From the NCBI GenBank assembly GCA_964646415.1, contig CAZYEL010000013.1, positions 1-33,837 of the forward strand: a stretch of 33,837 nt of DNA, written 5' to 3'. The translations under genes were made by a program, and so were the position numbers. Shown here in pieces: positions 29,624 to 33,837 of the stretch. A model generated the notes under the pieces. The model did not search any database and had not been told where the DNA came from. It saw only the letters and a list, made by a program, of their open reading frames with translations. Source of the stretch: VGJV01 sp964646415. GTDB taxonomy: Bacteria > Patescibacteriota > Minisyncoccia > UBA6257 > 2-01-FULL-56-20. Within the stretch, counting starts at the first letter, position 1. The number at the start of each line of letters is the position of its first letter.

Positions 29624-30910
29624 CTACCGCGACTGCAAAAGCTGCGTCATCTGGTCATTCGCGCGGCTGATCGCCGTATTCGAGTCGGACTGCCCGCTAA
29701 GCACGCTCCGGATTGCCGCGTCGAAAATTGCATCCGCCTGCGCGCCGCCCGGCGCCCTCCACGAACGGGCGATGAGCGCCTGCCGCGCGAACACGTCCAG
29801 TTCCGGGTCGCCGATTTTCCCCGCGATTTCGCTCCGCAACGCCGGGGATTCGCCGGACGCCGCGAGATACCCCCTCGCGAGCGCGGGAATAGTCGCCGCA
29901 TTCACCACGAAGTCCCACGCCCATGCGCCCTGTCGGCTCTGCCGCGACACGGCGAGCCCTTTGTAGCGGGGGAACGCCACCGCCGCATCCCGTACCGCCT
30001 GCGGCGCGGGCGCGATACCGACGCGGAGAAACGGGCTTTGCGCGGCAAGAGAAGCGCGCGCGGCGCGGTAGTCAAGAATCATCGCGACTTTCCCCGCGGC
30101 GAAGGCCTCCCGCGCGCGCGGCATGGATTCGTTCCATGTGTATACCGAGCTTCCGGCGTCCGCGAACTGGAGATAGAAATTCAGCGCGTTCACGCTCTTC
30201 CCCCGCGCACTGCTTCCGCTGAACCCCGCAGTCGTCCCATCGGCGCTCACGAGTTGCGCCCCGTTCTGGAAAAGCAGGAGTTGGAGAATGTCGGGCGCGG
30301 ATTCCACGGTGCGCGACGAGCCCCCGAGCGCGGCTGCCGCCTTCGTCACGCCGCCGCGGCTATCCGCCACGCGCAGTTTTCCCACCACGCTCACGAACTC
30401 ATCCCACGTCGCGGGAGGCGCGATGAGCGCCGCGCGGTCGAAAATGTCTTTGTTATAAAAAAGCGCCAGGGTGTCAATGGAGAGCGGGAGCGCATAAATA
30501 CCGCTCGCATCCGCGAAATCGTCCTCGACCGCCGCAGGGAAAAGCGCGCGAAGCTGCGTCAAAGAAAACGCCGTCGCGGGCACGGGGAGAAGCTTTCCCT
30601 TCGCCGCGGTAAGGTCGCGGTTCCCTATTATAAACACATCGGGGCCCGCTCCCCCCGCAAGCGCATTCAATATTTTTTCATCGTACCCCGCCTCCGGAAG
30701 CCGCGTGTACGCCACTTTCACGTTCGGGCGAAGTTTTTGGTATTCCTCGATAAGCGGCTCGAACATCTCGCTCGCCTGCGTACCCCACATCGCAAGGCTC
30801 ACTTCCGGCGGCTTCGGTTTCTGCCCCCCGAACATATAGAGCACGCCGATAACGAGCACGAGCAAAACAACCGCACCGATGACGATAAGCTGGCGCTTCG
30901 AAAGTTTCAC
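29624..30910 (-). CDS. Extracellular solute-binding protein, family 1, membrane-anchored
   Basis: 428 residues. An N-terminal hydrophobic helix (about 8-28, QLIVIGAVVLLVLVIGVLYM) has no lipobox, so it is probably a membrane anchor. The mature part matches family 1 sugar- or peptide-type binding proteins: FEPLIEEYQKLRPNVKVAYT, AGGAGPDVFIIGNRD, GIYALPLSIDTLALFYNKDI and PPATWDEFVSVVGKL. No transporter permease or ATPase is nearby, which is usual for this type in Parcubacteria, so the protein may serve another role than uptake. The start is GTG at 30910 with TATAGT 6 nt upstream. It is upstream of the four pilin-like genes on the same strand. Confidence 0.85.
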   Translation of the reverse strand: MKLSKRQLIVIGAVVLLVLVIGVLYMFGGQKPKPPEVSLAMWGTQASEMFEPLIEEYQKLRPNVKVAYTRLPEAGYDEKILNALAGGAGPDVFIIGNRDLTAAKGKLLPVPATAFSLTQLRALFPAAVEDDFADASGIYALPLSIDTLALFYNKDIFDRAALIAPPATWDEFVSVVGKLRVADSRGGVTKAAAALGGSSRTVESAPDILQLLLFQNGAQLVSADGTTAGFSGSSARGKSVNALNFYLQFADAGSSVYTWNESMPRAREAFAAGKVAMILDYRAARASLAAQSPFLRVGIAPAPQAVRDAAVAFPRYKGLAVSRQSRQGAWAWDFVVNAATIPALARGYLAASGESPALRSEIAGKIGDPELDVFARQALIARSWRAPGGAQADAIFDAAIRSVLSGQSDSNTAISRANDQMTQLLQSR

Positions 30911-30916
30911 ACCTTA

Positions 30917-30922
30917 ACTATA
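30917..30922 (-). promoter_or_regulatory. -10 box of the solute-binding gene, leaderless
   Basis: TATAGT on the minus strand ends 6 nt before the GTG at 30910 and supports that unusual start. It is back to back with the plus-strand promoter at 30930-30958. Confidence 0.5.
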
Positions 30923-30929
30923 GCATATA

Positions 30930-30958
30930 TTGACTTTTTTAATATTTTATGCTACTAT
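30930..30958 (+). promoter_or_regulatory. Promoter of the 31103-33528 operon
   Basis: TTGACT (30930-30935), a 17-nt spacer and TACTAT (30953-30958). The predicted leader is about 140 nt and contains two hairpins. Confidence 0.6.
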
Positions 30959-30996
30959 TTCCAAAGAATTTTACTGGCCTGGCGGCTTGTTTGAGG

Positions 30997-31043
30997 ATTG
31001 TTTCCGCCTGTTGCGGAAACAATTTCCCGCATGTTTTGCGGGA
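30997..31043 (+). promoter_or_regulatory. Two adjacent leader hairpins
   Basis: ATTGTTTCCGC-CTGTT-GCGGAAACAAT (11-bp perfect stem, 30997-31023) is followed at once by TCCCGCA-TGTTT-TGCGGGA (7-bp stem, 31025-31043). Both lie in the predicted leader of the next gene and lack T-runs. A regulatory RNA or attenuator is possible; no class recognised. Confidence 0.55.
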
Positions 31044-31102
31044 CTGCCATGTCGTAATTTTGAAATAGTGAGTCAAAAATCAACTGAACCGAAAGGATCG
31101 AT

Positions 31103-31939
31103 ATGAGCAGAAGGAACACTCCACCGACACTTGATGTGTCATGGGAACCAAACCCACCCAAATTGGAAGCCGCCACCGGCTGCTACTCCACCACATTACA
31201 TGTGAACGTGGGAGGAGATTGGCAAGGTGGATTCCCTCAAACAGTGGGATTAACTGTCTTCACGGGAGGCCGCCGAGTGGATGAGTTGAGCAAACCAGTG
31301 GACATCCTCAATCGGCATGGCGAATATCCGCTCACGGGGCTCGAGGTCGGCAGGGACTACTCGATTCATGTGGACGCCGGAAGCAAGCAGAAAAATTGTC
31401 TGCTCTCCGTGCGCGAACCTGAAAAAGAGTCCAAGGCCGACAAGAAGTTGAGAAAACTTCGGGGCGAGAAAGAAGTCGCGGAAACGACTCTTGCCCTCAA
31501 TGAGGCCCAGGCGAAAACTTCCACGGCAGCGACGCTCCGAGCCAATCAACTCGCGCTCGCCGACAGGCAGCTGCGATTGGGGATCGCCGAGGCCGAGGGG
31601 AAAGTTGCGAAGGCGCAGCACGACGCCAAAGCACTCACGCCGAAACACACCCCTGTGAAACTCACCGTGAGCGCCGGACGAAATGGTGACGACAAATACG
31701 ATATCACCATCTTTGTAGCCGACGAACACGGGAAGGGAATTCCGCATCATCCATTAGTCGTACGGGATGGGGAGACAATCGTCACCCCCGCCCCCACGAC
31801 GGACGACAACGGAATGAAGTGGTACACCACGCCGAAACCCTTCGCAAACAATGATGACTCCCCCCGTTGGATCGAGGTCAGCGCCGGAGTTGGCAAAGAT
31901 CTCAACTGGGGGCAGGAATTCTACAGACCAACACTCTGA
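31103..31939 (+). CDS. Unknown protein with central coiled coil between beta domains
   Basis: 278 residues; family not recognised. Start ATG 31103 follows the ribosome site GAAAGGA. There is no signal peptide. Residues 1-100 look beta-rich (Ig-like) and contain a TGCYSTTLHVNVGG segment. Residues about 105-175 are charged, with KADKKLRKLRGEKEVAETTL and long Ala/Leu/Glu/Lys heptads, a likely coiled coil. Residues 180-278 form a second beta-like domain (PVKLTVSAGRNGDDKYDITI, then WIEVSAGVGKDLNWGQEFYR). It is 20 nt upstream of the membrane protein gene and likely co-transcribed, so the two may act together. Confidence 0.65.
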   Translation: MSRRNTPPTLDVSWEPNPPKLEAATGCYSTTLHVNVGGDWQGGFPQTVGLTVFTGGRRVDELSKPVDILNRHGEYPLTGLEVGRDYSIHVDAGSKQKNCLLSVREPEKESKADKKLRKLRGEKEVAETTLALNEAQAKTSTAATLRANQLALADRQLRLGIAEAEGKVAKAQHDAKALTPKHTPVKLTVSAGRNGDDKYDITIFVADEHGKGIPHHPLVVRDGETIVTPAPTTDDNGMKWYTTPKPFANNDDSPRWIEVSAGVGKDLNWGQEFYRPTL

Positions 31940-31959
31940 AGCAAAGAAAGGAACTGACC

Positions 31960-33528
31960 ATGAAACGATTAGTGAGCTGGATGAAAGGGCTTTTTGGACA
32001 TGTCCCCTTATTCATCCGTGACGTCGCAGTACATGCCAGCGGAGAAACTCTCGCAATCAGGGCTGAAGGAGCAACCACAACGGGGCAAAGCATCGGGGCG
32101 CTCGTCGGGAAAGTCTTCAAAGAGATGACGCCTGAGGTGAAACGGGAAGTCGTCCTGGATGCGATTGCCTTCGTGAAATGCCAGCAAAGGGGGAAATCAT
32201 CGCTGGATGAGCTGCTCATTGAAGCGAATGCCCCTGTGGATGCGGCGGGAAATCCGAAACCACGGGGGGTCCATATCCACAAAGGCGTGGAGCGCTTCGA
32301 GAATGACCTCGCAGGATACATCCAAGAACGGGCAACGGTTGGCGGGAAAGAAGCGGTGCTCGCCGACGACAAGCTGCTTAGAACACCGGGGGGCAGGGAT
32401 GCGTTCTTCGCAAGGTATGAGGTATGGAATGACGACCGCAAGAGGCAACTCGCGCGGTGGGTAATGTTCAAACTCAAATCCTTGGGGGGAAAAGCAGACC
32501 GACTCTCCGGGCGCCTCCATCGCGGAGCGCTCAGGGAACTCCGAAGGGCAACAGGGACGTGGCACGGCGCACGACAAAACACCGCAGCGCATCGGGCGTT
32601 TCAAGCGCTCCGAGAGACGGCACATGCCCTCTTCGGCGCAAGCTTCTCCCATATCGCAGCAGGCTTGGTAGATGTCGTCGACATCGCCGAGCAGATGTGG
32701 AATTCGGCGAACGTGTGGACAATGCTCGCGTTCCGGGTGATGGTGGGCATCGGAGTTTTTACTCCACTCATCCTCCTCGGCTTCGCGTACATCGGCACTC
32801 CGGAAGCCACCGGGGTGATCGCTATGTGGTTCCTTTACGGAACCTTCATCGTCCTCCCTTTGCTTTGGCTCCTTGCCTTCTTCAATGATCCCTGGATCAT
32901 TGGGGTTGCGCTCGTAATTCCCACAGTGCGCGAGGCACTTAAAAAGCTCGCCACGGTGGTGCTCATCGGAATCGCACTGGAGTTCATGTGGGGGTTTTTC
33001 CTTGCTACGGTTCCATTGGAACTCGGCACAAGGACACTCACATTGGTTCTCCTCGCGGTGGTTCCCGTCATCTGCTTTGCGCTTGCCGGAAAGAAACGGC
33101 TCGCAGGGTGGACGGCGGTGAGCGCCGCGCTCGTCATCGCCGTACTCGCGGTGGGCGGGTGGGGCGCCGCCTTCGCCAAAACGAAGGTGGTTGCGGGAAG
33201 CGCCGCCAAGCTCTTCACGGGCACCGTAACTCTTGGTCCCGGCAGCGGACGCATCAACGTCGCTCCCGACACTCGGGAAATCGTAGTGATGGTGCCTCCT
33301 GGGGACTGGACAATGGGAGTGCCGCGTCCGCAAGGCGCGACCTGCTTTTGGGCTAAACCCAACGACACCGTCGAGATAGCCAAATACTATGCGGACGGGA
33401 CGTCGGTATGGCTCCATGGACTCCAGCCCTACATGAAGGTCCTCGACACCAAGGAGGTGACGGAGATGAGATTCAGAAATTCCAGTCACTCGGAAGCAGT
33501 GCGAGTGTACATACAGTTTAAAGGGTAA
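31960..33528 (+). CDS. Multi-pass membrane protein with C-terminal beta domain
   Basis: 522 residues from ATG 31960, which has an AAAGGA ribosome site 8 nt upstream; a longer frame to 31867 overlaps the preceding gene and looks unrelated. Residues 1-245 are soluble and mostly helical and basic (for example SGRLHRGALRELRRATGT). About six hydrophobic helices lie between 255 and 402. Residues 403-522 are a beta-rich domain (TVTLGPGSGRINVAPDTREI to EAVRVYIQFKG) that probably faces outside. I do not recognise the family. It is the second gene of an operon with 31103-31939. An envelope complex is a reasonable guess, no more. Confidence 0.65.
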   Translation: MKRLVSWMKGLFGHVPLFIRDVAVHASGETLAIRAEGATTTGQSIGALVGKVFKEMTPEVKREVVLDAIAFVKCQQRGKSSLDELLIEANAPVDAAGNPKPRGVHIHKGVERFENDLAGYIQERATVGGKEAVLADDKLLRTPGGRDAFFARYEVWNDDRKRQLARWVMFKLKSLGGKADRLSGRLHRGALRELRRATGTWHGARQNTAAHRAFQALRETAHALFGASFSHIAAGLVDVVDIAEQMWNSANVWTMLAFRVMVGIGVFTPLILLGFAYIGTPEATGVIAMWFLYGTFIVLPLLWLLAFFNDPWIIGVALVIPTVREALKKLATVVLIGIALEFMWGFFLATVPLELGTRTLTLVLLAVVPVICFALAGKKRLAGWTAVSAALVIAVLAVGGWGAAFAKTKVVAGSAAKLFTGTVTLGPGSGRINVAPDTREIVVMVPPGDWTMGVPRPQGATCFWAKPNDTVEIAKYYADGTSVWLHGLQPYMKVLDTKEVTEMRFRNSSHSEAVRVYIQFKG

Positions 33529-33562
33529 AGGGGAACTGTAGGTGCAACTTCACACACAACAA

Positions 33563-33605
33563 CCCCGTAGAGGACGTAAAGCGCGTTGCGCCACGTCCCA
33601 CGGGG
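33563..33605 (+). other. Long compound hairpin after the operon
   Basis: Nested pairs CCCCGT/ACGGGG, GGACGT/ACGTCC and GCGC/GCGC form one long stem with small bulges, starting about 35 nt after the stop at 33528. It is probably a 3'-end stabilising structure or part of the termination signal. Confidence 0.55.
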
Positions 33606-33660
33606 CAAGCAACAAGCGGCTTTTTTGGAGGAAACTCTGGAAAAGCCGGCTTGCATTTTA
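33605..33660 (+). terminator. Probable terminator of the 31103-33528 operon
   Basis: GCAAGC (33605-33610) pairs with GCTTGC (33649-33654) and CGGCTTTT (33617-33624) with AAAAGCCG (33641-33648); ATTTTA follows. From 33712 to the end of the window I see nothing more. Confidence 0.45.
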
Positions 33661-33687
33661 AGGGCAGCTTTAAGCTTTTAGCGATAA

Positions 33688-33711
33688 GCCCGCCTGCAGG
33701 ACGGGCAGGCT
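33688..33711. repeat. REP-like imperfect inverted repeat
   Basis: GCCCGCCTGCAGGACGGGCAGGC can fold on itself and resembles the palindrome at 19935-19954 (CCTGC...GCAGG type). It is probably an intergenic repeat. Confidence 0.4.
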
Positions 33712-33837
33712 TTAAGTAGAGAAGTCCGCAAAAATCCCTTGTTTTTCAATGATTTTAGCCATTTTATGGAGCTTGGTGAATAAGGGTAATCTAAGTCTGT
33801 TGGTACAGCTTCGTTACCATGAGAAGCATGTACCCCT

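Noticed and set aside
29615..30994. 459-codon open frame on the plus strand opposite the solute-binding gene
   Set aside because: It is the antisense of a clear family 1 binding protein, very rich in Arg/His, and matches no family; long shadow frames are expected in GC-rich genes.
32197..33489. 430-codon minus-strand frame opposite the membrane protein gene
   Set aside because: Composition is that of an antisense shadow; the plus-strand frame has a ribosome site, an operon partner and proper membrane helices.

Overview
The window looks like a chromosomal piece of a Parcubacteria-type member of the Candidate Phyla Radiation (Patescibacteria). Supporting signs are secreted proteins with repeated GYAWSSNIGW motifs, an array of small two-helix VirB2-like proteins carrying the FKYLTAGGDAEK motif, compact housekeeping genes (recA-HIT, NYN-pnp, rpsO), many starts that appear leaderless, and a standard stop code. 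The assignment rests on remembered family traits and was not tested by a search.

Layout. 1-6250: two copies of a convergent pair of secreted-protein genes (A1/B1 and A2/B2). A1 and B1 are truncated at their 5' ends, and a MazEF-like toxin-antitoxin pair lies between the copies. 6297-12511: an apparent island. On its left is a 36-codon relic of the recA 5' end with its promoter; on its right is the complete recA. Inside are a Nudix protein, a three-gene ABC-2 exporter, an archaeal-type S-adenosylmethionine synthetase and a radical SAM enzyme. 12512-16328: recA interrupted by a 450-residue intein in its P-loop, a HIT protein, a VRR-NUC-like nuclease and a small membrane protein. 16387-19742: a C-terminal relic, a TIG-domain membrane protein and a secreted lipase-like hydrolase. 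19960-24285: a membrane-anchored hypothetical protein, pnp, a NYN-domain protein and rpsO. 24683-26808: a Xer recombinase, a PaaX/Cas2-like protein, three related perfect palindromes with covarying arms, a relic of a second xer gene, and tRNA-Leu. 26990-30910: a WDN-repeat secreted protein, four pilin-like proteins and a solute-binding lipoprotein-like protein. 31103-33528: a two-gene operon of unknown secreted or membrane proteins.

The most interesting signals are: (1) the palindrome family around the PaaX/Cas2-like gene; (2) a promoter-plus-leader module shared by two unrelated operons (A2, and radical SAM-SAM synthetase), whose leader can fold into a closed multi-hairpin RNA; (3) the recA relic marking an island next to an intein-bearing recA; (4) repeated evidence of partial gene duplication with decay (recA, xer, lipase tail, A and B genes); and (5) a division between leaderless genes, with a -10 box 6-7 nt before the start, and genes with structured leaders and Shine-Dalgarno sites.
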